Below, piece by piece: positions 18,413-27,913 of a stretch of 64,000 nucleotides of DNA (the first letter of the stretch is position 1; each line of letters opens with the position of its first letter). Below the pieces are notes generated by a model. It was not told where the DNA came from and did no database searches. It was given only the letters and a program-made list of their open reading frames with translations. The position numbers and the translations under genes are program-made. The stretch is from Anaeromyxobacter diazotrophicus (GTDB lineage: Bacteria > Myxococcota > Myxococcia > Myxococcales > Anaeromyxobacteraceae): positions 310,001 through 374,000 of the forward strand of contig NZ_BJTG01000003.1 in assembly GCF_013340205.1 (NCBI RefSeq), read 5' to 3'.

Positions 18413-19930
18413 ATGCGCAAGCTCGGCGCGAGGTGGGCGGCGGTGGCGCTCCTGTGGCTGGCGGCCCCGGGCCCGGCCGGCGCCGCCGCGCGTGCGTACC
18501 CCGATCACGTCACCCTCGTCTACACCGCCGATCTGTTCGGCACCCTGGAGCCGTGCGGCTGCAGCCAGGACCAGCGGGGCGGGCTCGCCCGCATGGCGGC
18601 CGCCCTCGCGCGCATCCGGGCGGAGGGGCAGCCGGTCTTCTTCGTCGCCGGCGGCGACCTGCTCTTCGAGGGGCGGCCCGCGGGCGACCTCGCCGTCCAG
18701 CAGGAGCTCGCCGCCCGGACGGCGGCCCGCGCGCTGGCCGCGATGCGCCTCGACGCGTTCGCGCCGGGCGAGCGCGACCTGGTCCTCGGGCCCGCCTTCC
18801 TCCGCGGGCTGGCGCTGCCCGCGGGCGACCGGTTCACGCTCCGCGCCGGCGGCCGGCCGCTCGTCGCGCTCGGCCCACCCGGCGCGGTGCCGGCGGCGCC
18901 GGTGCGGATCGGCCTCGTCCACGAGGGCGGCACGCGCGCCGCCGCGGCGCGGGCGGAGGAGGCCCGGCGCGAGGGGCTCGCGCTGCTCCTCGCCTCCCAC
19001 CGCGGCGAGGTCCTCGAGGACGACGTGAACCGCGCGGCGCTCGAGGGTCCGGTGCCGGTGGTGCAGGTGCAGGGGCGGGGGCAGTCGCTGGCGCGCGTCG
19101 ACCTCTACCTGCGCGGCGACCTCGCCCGGGGCTTCACCGCGCTGCCGGACGCGGCCGCTCGCGACGAGGAGCTCGAGCTGCTCGAGCTCCGGACCGCCGA
19201 CTACGCCCGCCGCCGGGCGGGCGCCCTCGCCTCCGGCGCGGCCGAGCTGGCCCGCGCCCTCGACGGGAAGCTGGCCGAGCTCGCGGCGCGCGCGCGGGAG
19301 GTGCGGGCGCGCCCCGTCCCGGAGCCCCCGCGCGATCGCCCCTCGCTGGTGGTGAGCTTCGTCGCGCTCGGCGAGCGCCTGCCGCAGGATCCCCGCGTCC
19401 GCGCGATCCTCGACCGGCACCACGCCGAGGTGGCGCGCCAGAACCTCGCCCGGGCCCGCGCCGCGCCGCGGCCGTGCCCGGCGCCCGCGGCCGGGGCGGC
19501 GGCCTACGTCGGCACCGACGAGGCGCCGCGCGGCGCGGTCTCCTCGTGCAAGGGGTGCCACCCGGAGGCGGTCGCGCAGTGGGAGACCACGCGCCACGCG
19601 CGCGCCTGGGCGACGCTGGTGCGGGTGGGCCGGGAGCACGACCTCGCCTGCGTGGGGTGCCACGTCACGGGCTGGCGGGAGCCCGGGGGCGCGTGCGACA
19701 TCGCCGCGGTCGAGGGCCGGCGCGACGTGCAGTGCGAGGCGTGCCACGGGCCGGCCAGCCTCCACGCGCTGGATCCGCCCGGGCACCTGGTGCGGCGTCC
19801 GGGTGAGGCGGTCTGCCGGGGTTGCCACACACCCGAGCACTCGACGAGGTTCGAGCTGCGGAGCTACCTCCAGGGCGTGATCGGCGCCGGGCACGGGGAC
19901 GGGCTCCGCGGCCGAGATGGGCCTCCCTGA
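18413..19930 (+). CDS. Multihaem cytochrome c fused to a phosphoesterase-like domain
   Basis: 505-residue exported protein with a signal peptide (residues about 5-26). The N-terminal 230 residues resemble 5'-nucleotidase/metallophosphoesterase folds (V-Y-T-A-D-L-F-G, G-G-L-A-R, A-G-G-D-L) but the first metal motif DxH reads D-L-F, so phosphatase activity is doubtful. A CGC pair follows E-P. The C-terminal part has four CxxCH haem sites (CKGCH, CVGCH, CEACH, CRGCH) in a cytochrome c554-like arrangement. Likely a periplasmic electron-transfer protein. Divergent from dusB by 91 bases. Confidence 0.85.
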   Translation: MRKLGARWAAVALLWLAAPGPAGAAARAYPDHVTLVYTADLFGTLEPCGCSQDQRGGLARMAAALARIRAEGQPVFFVAGGDLLFEGRPAGDLAVQQELAARTAARALAAMRLDAFAPGERDLVLGPAFLRGLALPAGDRFTLRAGGRPLVALGPPGAVPAAPVRIGLVHEGGTRAAAARAEEARREGLALLLASHRGEVLEDDVNRAALEGPVPVVQVQGRGQSLARVDLYLRGDLARGFTALPDAAARDEELELLELRTADYARRRAGALASGAAELARALDGKLAELAARAREVRARPVPEPPRDRPSLVVSFVALGERLPQDPRVRAILDRHHAEVARQNLARARAAPRPCPAPAAGAAAYVGTDEAPRGAVSSCKGCHPEAVAQWETTRHARAWATLVRVGREHDLACVGCHVTGWREPGGACDIAAVEGRRDVQCEACHGPASLHALDPPGHLVRRPGEAVCRGCHTPEHSTRFELRSYLQGVIGAGHGDGLRGRDGPP

Positions 19931-20064
19931 TCCGTGGGACAGGGTGCGACGCGAGCAGGCAGGCGACCTGACGGGTGATTTCCCTTCGGCTGCCCTTGCC
20001 GGTACCATGATCCCCAACGAGGCCACTGGCTGGCCGAGGCCTCGATACGCAGCCAAGGAAGCGC

Positions 20065-21870
20065 ATGATCCGAATGAAGCCGCTGGTGTTTTGCGCGCTC
20101 GTCGCCCTCGCGGGCGGCGCAGCCCTCGCCGCCGAGAGCCTGCCCGCGACGGGGCCGACCGACGGCACCGGATCCGCCGCCGCGCTTCCGCCCTCGCCCG
20201 GGCCCGCCCTCGCCGCCGCCGTGGCCCAGCCGGAGGTCGCCGCGGCGAAGCCGGCCGGAGACGAGGACCCGGCCGACGAGGCTGACGCCTCCGCCCCGGA
20301 CGAGCCGGTCATCGACCAGGAGGTCCAGGCCGAGTCCGCCGAGCTCGAGCAGGTGCGCGCGGCCGAGGAGAAGGCGCGCGTCTCCGAGCAGGTGCCGCCC
20401 GAGGACGCCGCCGCGCGCGCCGCGGCGCGGCTCGGGCTCGAGTCGCCGCTGCGGCAGCGCCTGCGCGAGGCCTTCGGCCGCGAGAGCGGCGCCGGGCCCG
20501 AGTCGAACGGGCGCATCGCCGGGCTGCCCGAGATCGACCACGACCTGCGGCACCTCCAGGCCGAGTACGACATCCCGATCGAGGTGAACGAGCAGGTCCT
20601 CGCCTACGTCCGGTTCTTCCAGGCGCCGCTCGTCCGCAAGCACTTCGTGAAGTGGCTCGGGCGGTCGTACCGGTACATCCCGGCGTTCCGGAAGATCCTG
20701 CGCGACGAGGGGCTGCCCGAGGACACCGTGTTCCTCGCCATGATCGAGAGCGGCTTCGGCAACCTCGCCACCAGCCGCGCCAAGGCGGTGGGGCCGTGGC
20801 AGTTCATCCCCGCCACCGGCAAGCGCATGGGGCTCAAGCAGGACTTCTGGGTGGACGAGCGGCGCGACCCGGAGAAGGCCGCCCGCGCCGCCGCGAAGTA
20901 CCTGAAGGAGCTGTACAAGCAGACCGGCGACTGGCGCCTGGCGTGGGCCGGCTACAACGCCGGGGTCGGCAAGATCTTCAAGGCGCGCGCGAAGGGGCAG
21001 ACCGACTTCTGGTCCATGACGCGCGGCCGCGTGCTCAAGGCGGAGACGAAGGGCTACGTGCCGAAGCTCATGGCCGCGGCCATCGTCACCAAGCACCACG
21101 AGGCGTTCGGCTTCTCGAAGGAGGAGATCGAGGCCGAGGCGTGGCAGGACTACGACGAGGTGTCGATCCCCACCGCCACGCCGCTGGCGGCGGTGGCGCA
21201 AGCGGCGGAGCTGCCGGAGAAGGCGCTGCTCGAGCTCAACCCCGAGCTGCGCCGCACCTGCACCCCGCCGCGCGCGTACACGCTCAAGCTCCCGCGCGGC
21301 CAGAAGGAGGCGTTCGCCAGGAACTGGCCGGGCGTCTCCGAGACCGTGGGCAAGCTGGCCTTCGCCCAGCACCGCGTCGGCCGCGGCGAGTCGCTCCGGG
21401 CGATCGCGAGGACGTACCGCGTCGACGAGGTCGCCATCGCGCGCGTCAACGGGCTGCGGCCCGCGCGGCACGTGAAGGCCGGGACCGAGCTCGTCATCCC
21501 GCTCAACGCGCTCGCCCGCAACCAGGGCGTGGCGTTCGCGTCGGCCGAGCGCGCCTCGCAGGCGGCGGAGCCGCGGGCGCGGCGCACCGCGGGCCGCAAG
21601 GTCGTGGCGGCCGCCGGCACCTCGGCGCGGCAGGCGGACGCCGGCTCGGCCGGCCGCCAGCGCGCGACGGTGCAGGTGCGCTCGGGCGACACGCTCTGGA
21701 GCCTGGCGCGCCGGTTCGGCGTGGCGGTGGAGGAGCTCTGCCGCTGGAACGGCATCCGCAACCCGCGCAGCTTCAAGCTGCAGGCGGGGCGCGCGCTGGT
21801 GGTGTACCCGCCGGCGCGCCCGAGCCGGTCCGCCGAGGCGGCCCCCATCCGCGCCGCCGCGGCGGGGTAG
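20065..21870 (+). CDS. mltD: Membrane-bound lytic murein transglycosylase D-like, with two LysM domains
   Basis: 601-residue enzyme that cleaves glycan strands of peptidoglycan to anhydromuropeptides. Signal peptide at residues 5-23, then a long acidic Ala/Pro-rich spacer (to about 150). The SLT catalytic domain spans about 205-325, with catalytic glutamate E228 in M-I-E-S-G-F, and A-V-G-P-W-Q-F-I-P and W-A-G-Y-N-A-G motifs. LysM domains at about 437-482 and 544-592 bind peptidoglycan. AAGGAA precedes the ATG; a second ATG three codons in is also possible. No lipobox is evident, unlike E. coli MltD. Confidence 0.92.
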   Translation: MIRMKPLVFCALVALAGGAALAAESLPATGPTDGTGSAAALPPSPGPALAAAVAQPEVAAAKPAGDEDPADEADASAPDEPVIDQEVQAESAELEQVRAAEEKARVSEQVPPEDAAARAAARLGLESPLRQRLREAFGRESGAGPESNGRIAGLPEIDHDLRHLQAEYDIPIEVNEQVLAYVRFFQAPLVRKHFVKWLGRSYRYIPAFRKILRDEGLPEDTVFLAMIESGFGNLATSRAKAVGPWQFIPATGKRMGLKQDFWVDERRDPEKAARAAAKYLKELYKQTGDWRLAWAGYNAGVGKIFKARAKGQTDFWSMTRGRVLKAETKGYVPKLMAAAIVTKHHEAFGFSKEEIEAEAWQDYDEVSIPTATPLAAVAQAAELPEKALLELNPELRRTCTPPRAYTLKLPRGQKEAFARNWPGVSETVGKLAFAQHRVGRGESLRAIARTYRVDEVAIARVNGLRPARHVKAGTELVIPLNALARNQGVAFASAERASQAAEPRARRTAGRKVVAAAGTSARQADAGSAGRQRATVQVRSGDTLWSLARRFGVAVEELCRWNGIRNPRSFKLQAGRALVVYPPARPSRSAEAAPIRAAAAG

Positions 21871-22071
21871 ACCGCTCACCCGCAGTCATGCCGCGCTGCG
21901 CCGGACCCGCGGTACGCCCTGCTACGGGCGTCTGGACCGGTCGTGGGGAATGTAGTACGAACGGCGACCGGTCGAGCCACCCCCCTGGCTTTCGTAGCGG
22001 CTCGACTGAATAGACCGCGCTCGCCCCGCGTCTGGGCGGTGAGGTCACCTTCTCAAGAGAAAGGGTCCACC

Positions 22072-22335
22072 ATGAAGCGCATCGTCACTGCCCTCTTCGC
22101 CGTCGCGTTCGCCACCACCGCCCTCGCCGCCGACGGGGCCGCGCTGTACGCCTCGAAGTGCAAGGCCTGCCACGGCGCCGCCGGCGAGGGCGCCAAGATG
22201 GCTCCCAACGCCATCGCGGGCATGCCGGCCGATCAGGTGAAGAAGGCGATCACCGAGGGCAAGGGCAAGATGAAGCCGGTCAAGGTCGACGACGCCGACG
22301 CCGTCGCCGCGTACGTGGCCGGCCTGAAGAAGTAA
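22072..22335 (+). CDS. Small monohaem cytochrome c
   Basis: 87-residue class I cytochrome c. Signal peptide of about 19 residues ending A-L-A, one haem site C-K-A-C-H near residue 30, and a probable Met ligand in G-K-G-K-M-K-P near residue 65. The mature protein of about 68 residues is a soluble periplasmic electron shuttle. A purine-rich site AAGAGAAAGG precedes the ATG. It is followed within 25 bases by a strong terminator, so it is the end of its transcript. The 200-base upstream gap holds no other gene. Confidence 0.92.
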   Translation: MKRIVTALFAVAFATTALAADGAALYASKCKACHGAAGEGAKMAPNAIAGMPADQVKKAITEGKGKMKPVKVDDADAVAAYVAGLKK

Positions 22336-22357
22336 GGTCGCGCGAGACGCTGCATGG

Positions 22358-22389
22358 AAGGGCCGCGGGGCAACCCGCGGCCCTTTTTT
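22358..22389 (+). terminator. Rho-independent terminator after the monohaem cytochrome gene
   Basis: GGGCCGCGGG, loop GCAA, then CCCGCGGCCC followed by six T residues. With the A-run on the other side it may also stop transcription from the convergent HNH gene. Confidence 0.93.
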
Positions 22390-22581
22390 GCATGGGCTCC
22401 GGTTCCCTCTCCCCGCCGGCGCCTCATGATTGGGCACAAGTCTCCCCCTCGGCGCGTCGCAGCCAGCCGAGAGGTGCGTGGCCGTTCTGCGGTCGCCGCT
22501 TCGATGTACCAGGGCACCGTCCGGCGAGCGGCGCCGGCGAGGCGTAACCTCCGCGTACGCGGCGCCGTCCGCGAGATCGGC

Positions 22582-23820
22582 TCACGATCCGGTGCCGTGC
22601 CGGCCCGGCGTCGACGTCGAGCCAGCGGTCTGCGCGCGCTCGCCGCAAGCCCCAGAAGTGCTTCCGCCAGCGATAGCTGGAGCGCTCCGGTCCGCATCCT
22701 TCCGGAACTGCTCCATGTGCTCCCGCCCGAAGACGTGCTCCGCGTGCAGGGAATTGTGATTGCGGCAAACCAGTCTCAGGTTCCCGGCGGTGCTGCGACC
22801 GCCGAGCGCCACGGGCTCGATGTGGTCGAGCTCCAGCATCCAGGTACTCCCGCAGCGGCGGCCATCGGGTGAGCACCAGGCGCAGCGCCCGCCGTCCCTC
22901 TTCCAGACCTCCCGACGCACCGCGGCCGGGATGGGCTCGCGCGTGCCTGGAACGGGCACAGGCGCCTTCTCCGCCGGCTCGGGGCTCTTCCGCTGGCGCG
23001 AGGGCTCAACCGCGCCGCGGCGCTTGCCGTGCTTTTCGATCGCGCACTTCACCGCTTCGCGAAGAAGTGCGCCGAGCTCGCCGTTCCGGACCTTGTGGGC
23101 GAGGAGCGTCTTCAGCTGGTCGAGGTCCTTCTTCAGCTCGGCGTCGACGGTGACCCGCAGCGAGTAAGTCTGGGCGTCGACGGGCTCGAGCTTGGCGCGG
23201 CACGCAGGCCGCGGCGCCTGAAGCTGCGGCGGGCGCGCCTGCGCCACGGTCGATTCGAGACTCAGGTCATCCACCGGGATCTCCCCGGGCTGTAGGGCGG
23301 GGGCTCGTCCCCCGCCGCGGTCGAGCTCGAGGCACCCCGCTTCGATCGGCTTCGAGAGCGCAACGGGCGCCTGTTCCGCCCTCGGCAGCCGCCGCAGCCC
23401 CTCCCGCGGAGCCAGCCGCGGCTGCAGCGACGCGACGAGCTGCTCGGTCTCCACCTTGGTCTTGTACGCGGCTCGCTGGACGAGATTCTCCCAGTTCGCC
23501 TCGGTGAGCACAGGTCCGAGCACTGCCGCGGTGGACAGCGAGAGCCGCCCGTCGCGCAGCGGCTCCGCGAGCCCCGGGAGCCGGCGCAGCACGCGCATGG
23601 CGTTGATGCGCCGGCCCGCGGCGCCCTCGCTGAGGTGGAGGGCGCGGACGCACCACTCCCAGAGAGACGGATACCCGGCCTCAGCCCAGGCCCGGCGCTG
23701 GTCGAAGACGTCGAGGTAGAGGAGGAACTCGACCTGCGTGTGGCGCTCATGTCCGGCCAGCTCGGCCAGGCGAAGCGAGAGCGCGGCGGTGTCGAGGCAG
23801 GCGGGAACGGCGTCGGTCAT
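22582..23820 (-). CDS. HNH endonuclease-domain protein with in-frame palindromic repeat
   Basis: 412-residue protein. Residues 1-160 form a helical domain (DUF222-like in style). Residues about 167-177 ([11 protein letters not shown]) are encoded by a dispersed palindromic repeat. A helical stretch around 215-265 follows. The HNH zinc/nuclease module is C313-x2-C316, L-E-L-D-H-I-E-P at 329-336 and N-L-R-L-V-C-R-N-H-N at 347-356. GGAGGT right before the ATG fixes the start; an upstream extension is unsupported. The family is often mobile-element associated and multicopy; whether this copy is active is unknown. The last 40 residues look low-complexity. Confidence 0.85.
   Translation of the reverse strand: MTDAVPACLDTAALSLRLAELAGHERHTQVEFLLYLDVFDQRRAWAEAGYPSLWEWCVRALHLSEGAAGRRINAMRVLRRLPGLAEPLRDGRLSLSTAAVLGPVLTEANWENLVQRAAYKTKVETEQLVASLQPRLAPREGLRRLPRAEQAPVALSKPIEAGCLELDRGGGRAPALQPGEIPVDDLSLESTVAQARPPQLQAPRPACRAKLEPVDAQTYSLRVTVDAELKKDLDQLKTLLAHKVRNGELGALLREAVKCAIEKHGKRRGAVEPSRQRKSPEPAEKAPVPVPGTREPIPAAVRREVWKRDGGRCAWCSPDGRRCGSTWMLELDHIEPVALGGRSTAGNLRLVCRNHNSLHAEHVFGREHMEQFRKDADRSAPAIAGGSTSGACGERAQTAGSTSTPGRHGTGS
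23292..23317. repeat. Dispersed GC-rich palindromic repeat, copy B (inside HNH gene)
   Basis: Identical over 26 bases to the copy upstream of the pirin gene. It is read in frame by the HNH gene without interrupting it. Confidence 0.8.
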
Positions 23821-24329
23821 GGAGACCTCCCAGTGCGTGTCCGACGGTAACACGCAGTTTTCGGGCGTCCGGGAAGGCCCCTGGCCGCTGTGCCTGCGCG
23901 TTTTCGCAGGTGCTCCGCCGAGCTCTCCTTCGGCAGCGCCGAGCGCCCCCGCACGCCCAGGGCACGGCGCAGTGGCGGGCGGTTCTGAAGAGGCGTCAGG
24001 GCGCGAGCGCTCTCTGCCGTGAAAGCGGTCAAGCACGAATCGCACTCACAGTCGGGGCGTGTGCAGCGGGCGAAACATCGTTCACCCTCGGAGAACCATC
24101 GTAAGCCGGGCACGCGGCATCGCCTCGTACGCGCGCCACCGCCTCGCGTGCGACGCCCGACCCACAGCGGCGCCCGCCAGCGCGGCACCGCCCGCCCACC
24201 TGCCGCGCCCCGTCTCAGCCCAAATCCGCCGGCCGGCGCATGCCGCTCCACCCTGCTGGGCCGCATGCCCTCTTGAAGATGTGAGGGAGCTGAGCCGCTG
24301 CGCGGGGCGAGGGGAGCAGGCCCCGCCCT
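23821..24329. other. Gene-free stretch of about 500 bases
   Basis: No convincing reading frame, RNA gene or repeat seen. Composition is slightly less G+C-rich than the flanks (runs such as AAGCGGTCAAGCACGAATCG), and it must contain the HNH gene promoter. Open frames crossing it show random composition. Confidence 0.5.
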
Positions 24330-25616
24330 TCAGCTCAGCGCCCGCGCCGGCTCGATGCGGGCGGCGGCGGCGGCGGGGGCGAGGGCGCCCAGCGCGGCGG
24401 CGAGCGTCGCCACCGCCACGCCGGCGAGGGACATCCAGGGCGCGAACGCGAAGAGGGTGTCGGGGCGGAACGGGAAGTCCGGCAGGGCCCGGGCCAGCGC
24501 CGCGTCGGCGGCGAGCGCGAGGAGGCGGGCCGCGAGCGCGCCCAGCACGCCGCCGGCGAAGCCCACCAGGCCGGCCTCCGCCACCAAGAGCGCGCGGACG
24601 TCGCCCGGCCGCGCCCCCACCGCGAGCAGCACGGCGAGGTCCTTCGCCCGCGCCCGGACGCTCGCGAAGAGCGACTGCGCGATGGCGAGCGCCGCCAGGG
24701 CGCAGAGCACGAGCGCGAGGAACGCCAGGCCGCCGGTCGCGAGCGCCACCGCCGCGCCGACCCGCTCGGCGGAGGCGCGCTCCCCCTCGTCCACCGCCAG
24801 GCCCATGCGCCGCACCGCCCGCGCCACCCCCGGCACGTCCTGCGGGGCGGCGGCGAGGAGCGTCACCGCGGTGTAGCCCTGGTCGGGCTTGCCGTACTCG
24901 CGGTGCAGGCGGCGCACCGCCTCGAGGGGCAGCGCGGCGGCGTAGAGCGGCACGCGGTCGGAGAGGCCGGCCAGCAGGAGCCGCCCGTCGTAGACGCGAT
25001 CCTCGGTCTTCTGCGGCACCATCGAGAAGCCCACCCGCACCGGGAGCTGCAGGCCGACGAGCGCCGGGCCGGCCGGGAGCCGCCGCACGTTCCAGGCGGG
25101 CGCGATGGTGCGGTTGTAGACCTCGATCAGCCGGCGCGAGAGGACCACCGGGATGGCGCCGCCCGGCCCCGGGTCGTCGAAGGGTGCGCCGGGCGGCAGG
25201 TCCTGGGCGACGAGCCCGCGCGGCACGCCCAGCGCCGGGATCTGGATCACGAGCGAGGGCGGCCAGTTCACCGCCAGCCCCTCCGGCGCGCGGGTGGCCG
25301 CGAGCGGGACCCGCAGCGCGAGCTTGGGCCAGGCGTCGGCCACGCCCGGGAGCGCGCGGAGCCGCGCCAGCGTCGCGTCGTCGAGCCGCCCCCCGCCGAG
25401 CACGCCGGAGAGCGAGACCGCCGGCGGCACCACCTCGACCAGGCGCGCGTCGCTCGGGAAGACCCGCCGGGCGGCCTGCGTCACGCCCGCCCCGAGCGCG
25501 AGGAAGAAGACCAGCGCCGCCGCGCCGACCGCGACGGCGCCGCCGTTGAGCAGCGCCCCGCGCCGGTCGGCGGCGAGGTCCTGGCGCGCCAGGTGGAGGA
25601 GCCCGCGCAGCCTCAT
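24330..25616 (-). CDS. FtsX/MacB-like ABC transporter permease
   Basis: 428-residue inner-membrane permease with one N-terminal helix (about 22-46), a periplasmic domain (about 50-265), and three C-terminal helices, the topology of the LolC/E-MacB type VII ABC family. The ATG overlaps the ATPase stop codon (ATGA). The C-terminal R-I-E-P-A-R-A-L is the usual coupling motif of this family. With the adjacent ATPase it probably performs mechanotransmission at the envelope, such as lipoprotein handling; the substrate is not indicated. Confidence 0.87.
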   Translation of the reverse strand: MRLRGLLHLARQDLAADRRGALLNGGAVAVGAAALVFFLALGAGVTQAARRVFPSDARLVEVVPPAVSLSGVLGGGRLDDATLARLRALPGVADAWPKLALRVPLAATRAPEGLAVNWPPSLVIQIPALGVPRGLVAQDLPPGAPFDDPGPGGAIPVVLSRRLIEVYNRTIAPAWNVRRLPAGPALVGLQLPVRVGFSMVPQKTEDRVYDGRLLLAGLSDRVPLYAAALPLEAVRRLHREYGKPDQGYTAVTLLAAAPQDVPGVARAVRRMGLAVDEGERASAERVGAAVALATGGLAFLALVLCALAALAIAQSLFASVRARAKDLAVLLAVGARPGDVRALLVAEAGLVGFAGGVLGALAARLLALAADAALARALPDFPFRPDTLFAFAPWMSLAGVAVATLAAALGALAPAAAAARIEPARALS

Positions 25617-26290
25617 GCCGGCCGGAGCCTCCCGCGCTCCAGGAGCAGCGCGCGATCGGCCGCGGCCGTGACGCGCTCCTCGTGCGTCGCGACCAGCACG
25701 GTGAGCCCCTCGGCGGCGAGCGCGCGGAAGAGGGCGATGACCCCGGCGCCGGTCACGGCGTCGAGGTTGCCGGTCGGCTCGTCGGCGAGGAGCAGGCGGG
25801 GCCCGGCGAAGAGCGCGCGCGCCACCGCCACCCGCTGCCGCTCGCCGCCCGAGAGCCGCGCCGGGCGCTGCTCCGCCTTCTCCGCCAGGCCCACGCGCGC
25901 CAGCGCCGCCCGCCCGGCGGCGGCGAGCGCGCGCGGCGCCGGGGCCGGTCCGGCTGGCCGGAACCAGGCTGGCAGGCAGACGTTCTCCAGCGCGGAGAGC
26001 CCGGGCAGGAGGTTGAAGGCCTGGAAGACGAACCCCACGGTGGCGTTGCGGAAGCGCGCCCGCCCGGCGGGGGTGAGCGCGCGCAGCTCCTCGCCCGCGA
26101 CCCGCGCCTCGCCCTCGAACGCGGCGTCGAGCGCGCCCACGATGTGGAGCAGGGTGGACTTCCCCGAGCCGGAGGCGCCCTGCAGCGCCACCAGCTCGCC
26201 CGGCGCGACGTCGAGGTCCAGGCCGTCGAGCACCGTCAGCGAGGCCGGACCGTCCTGGAAGCGCTTGACCAGGCCGCGGACGCGGATCAC
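25613..26290 (-). CDS. ABC transporter ATP-binding protein, LolD/MacB type
   Basis: 225-residue ATPase with Walker A G-A-S-G-S-G-K-S-T (39-47), Q-loop V-F-Q-A-F-N, signature L-S-G-G-E-R-Q-R-V-A-V and Walker B L-L-L-A-D-E-P-T-G-N-L-D, the last being diagnostic of the LolD/MacB/FtsE group. It starts at a GTG overlapping the lipoprotein stop (GTGA) and ends overlapping the permease start. It is the energy module of a three-gene lipoprotein-ATPase-permease operon. Confidence 0.93.
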   Translation of the reverse strand: MIRVRGLVKRFQDGPASLTVLDGLDLDVAPGELVALQGASGSGKSTLLHIVGALDAAFEGEARVAGEELRALTPAGRARFRNATVGFVFQAFNLLPGLSALENVCLPAWFRPAGPAPAPRALAAAGRAALARVGLAEKAEQRPARLSGGERQRVAVARALFAGPRLLLADEPTGNLDAVTGAGVIALFRALAAEGLTVLVATHEERVTAAADRALLLERGRLRPA

Positions 26291-27882
26291 GGCGCCGCCT
26301 CCGGCGGCCGCGCCTCGACCACCAGCTCGAGCCGGGCGGCCTCCGCCGTCACCTCGGCCCGCGCCGAGGCGGCGAGGAGCCGCGCGGCGGGATCGACGAG
26401 GCGGTCCGCCAGCGAGCGCATCACGAAGGCGTCCGGCCCGGAGCCGTACGCGGCGGCGGGCAGGGCGCGGAAGGCGGCGACGAGCTGGCCGAAGTCGATC
26501 ACCGCGCCGCTCGCGCCGGGGGCGAGGGCGCGGCGGGCGTCGGCCGTCGGAGCCGCGTCCCCGCGGGCGCCGCCGCCGAGGAGCTGCTCGAGCCGGCCCG
26601 GGCCGCCCGCGACGAGGAGCCGCCGCCCGTCCAGGGCGACGTCGAGGGCGAGCGGCCCGCGCGCGAAGCGCCAGCCGGCGCCGCCGGGGCCGCGCGCCGC
26701 GGCGGTGAACCCGAGCGCCGGGGCGGCCGCGGCCAGGCGCGCGAGCGCCGCCCGGGCCCGCGCCTCGTCCTGCACCGCCAGCGCCGCCGTGAGGTGGGCG
26801 AGGCGGAACGGATCGCCCGTCACGGCGCCCTCCGCCCCGCGCGAGACCGCCGCCACGTCGAAGGTGGGCGCCAGCGCCAGCGCCGCCGTCGCGCCGGGGG
26901 CGAGCAGGCCGAGGAGGTCGCGCTCGGGGTCGAGGCCGGCGCGCGCGAGCGCGGCCTGGACGCCCGGCGCCGCCCAGAGCGCGCGGCGCAGGAGCGGGGC
27001 GGGGTCGCCGGCGAGCCGCCCGGCGAGGAACGCGTCGGGCGGCCGACCCGGCAGCTCGACGGCGGCGGCGCCGGAAGGCGGCGCGAGCGCGGCGCCCCAG
27101 AGCTGGCGCCGCTCCTGGCCGAGCAGGAGCACCGCGTCCACCTGGAGCCGGGTCGCCGCCGCGGACAGGGCGGCCGCCGCGCCCTCGCGCAGCGCGGGCC
27201 AGCGCGCCACGGCGGGCGAGCCGGGCGGCGCGAAGAGCAGCGCCGTCCGCTCTCCGCCGAGCGCGGCGCGCGCCCGGGCGAAGGGGGCGCTGCGCTCGAG
27301 CGGGGCGGACCTGGCCGCGGCGGCCAGCGCCGCCAGGCGGTCCGGCGCGCCGGGCCCGGCGGCGAGGAGCGCGTGGCCGCCCGCCACGAGCAGCGCCAGC
27401 GCCACCGGCTGGCCGGCGGCCCGGAAGGCCGTCACCTCGAACCCGCCCGCGCGGGTCGGCTCGCGCCGGCCGGCGCCGAGCCGGTCCTGGGCGAGGCGCC
27501 CGACGGTGTCCGCGAGCTTCGCCGCGTCGGCGACGGGCAGGACGAGCACGAGCTCCCCGGTCGCGGTGCGCGCGGCGGCGAGCCCGCGCTCCGGGTCGAG
27601 CCCGGCCGCCGCCAGCGCCAGCGGGTCGAGGGGGTCGAGCCCGAGCTGCGCCTTGGCGGCGGCGAGGGCGTCGGCGAGGTCGGCCGCGGCAGGGAAGGTG
27701 AGGACCGTCCGGAGCAGGGCGACCGCCTGCTCCTGGGCGGCGCGCAGCCGCGGCACCACCACCACCAGCGGGACGTCGGCCGGGAGGAGCCGCTCCGGCG
27801 GGGCCGCCGCGGGCCCGCCGCAGCGGCCGCAGCCGCTGGCGGCCAGGAGGAGCAGGGCCGCCAGCGCCGGACGGTTGCGCAT
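26287..27882 (-). CDS. Large predicted lipoprotein of an ABC transporter operon
   Basis: 531-residue protein with signal peptide and lipobox A-A-S-G-C (C18), hence membrane-anchored. The mature part is Ala/Leu-rich with repeated alpha/beta units, like proteins annotated DUF3352; no catalytic motif seen. Four-base overlap with the ATPase gene implies a stable functional set. It may be a substrate-binding or chaperone-like partner for the exporter, but this is inference only. Confidence 0.78.
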   Translation of the reverse strand: MRNRPALAALLLLAASGCGRCGGPAAAPPERLLPADVPLVVVVPRLRAAQEQAVALLRTVLTFPAAADLADALAAAKAQLGLDPLDPLALAAAGLDPERGLAAARTATGELVLVLPVADAAKLADTVGRLAQDRLGAGRREPTRAGGFEVTAFRAAGQPVALALLVAGGHALLAAGPGAPDRLAALAAAARSAPLERSAPFARARAALGGERTALLFAPPGSPAVARWPALREGAAAALSAAATRLQVDAVLLLGQERRQLWGAALAPPSGAAAVELPGRPPDAFLAGRLAGDPAPLLRRALWAAPGVQAALARAGLDPERDLLGLLAPGATAALALAPTFDVAAVSRGAEGAVTGDPFRLAHLTAALAVQDEARARAALARLAAAAPALGFTAAARGPGGAGWRFARGPLALDVALDGRRLLVAGGPGRLEQLLGGGARGDAAPTADARRALAPGASGAVIDFGQLVAAFRALPAAAYGSGPDAFVMRSLADRLVDPAARLLAASARAEVTAEAARLELVVEARPPEAAP

Positions 27883-27913
27883 GCGGGATCTCTACCATGT
27901 ATAAAGCGCGCCC

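Noticed and set aside
23821-24329. tRNA, attachment site or mobile-element remnant beside the HNH gene
   Set aside because: No cloverleaf, terminal inverted repeat or target duplication could be recognised.
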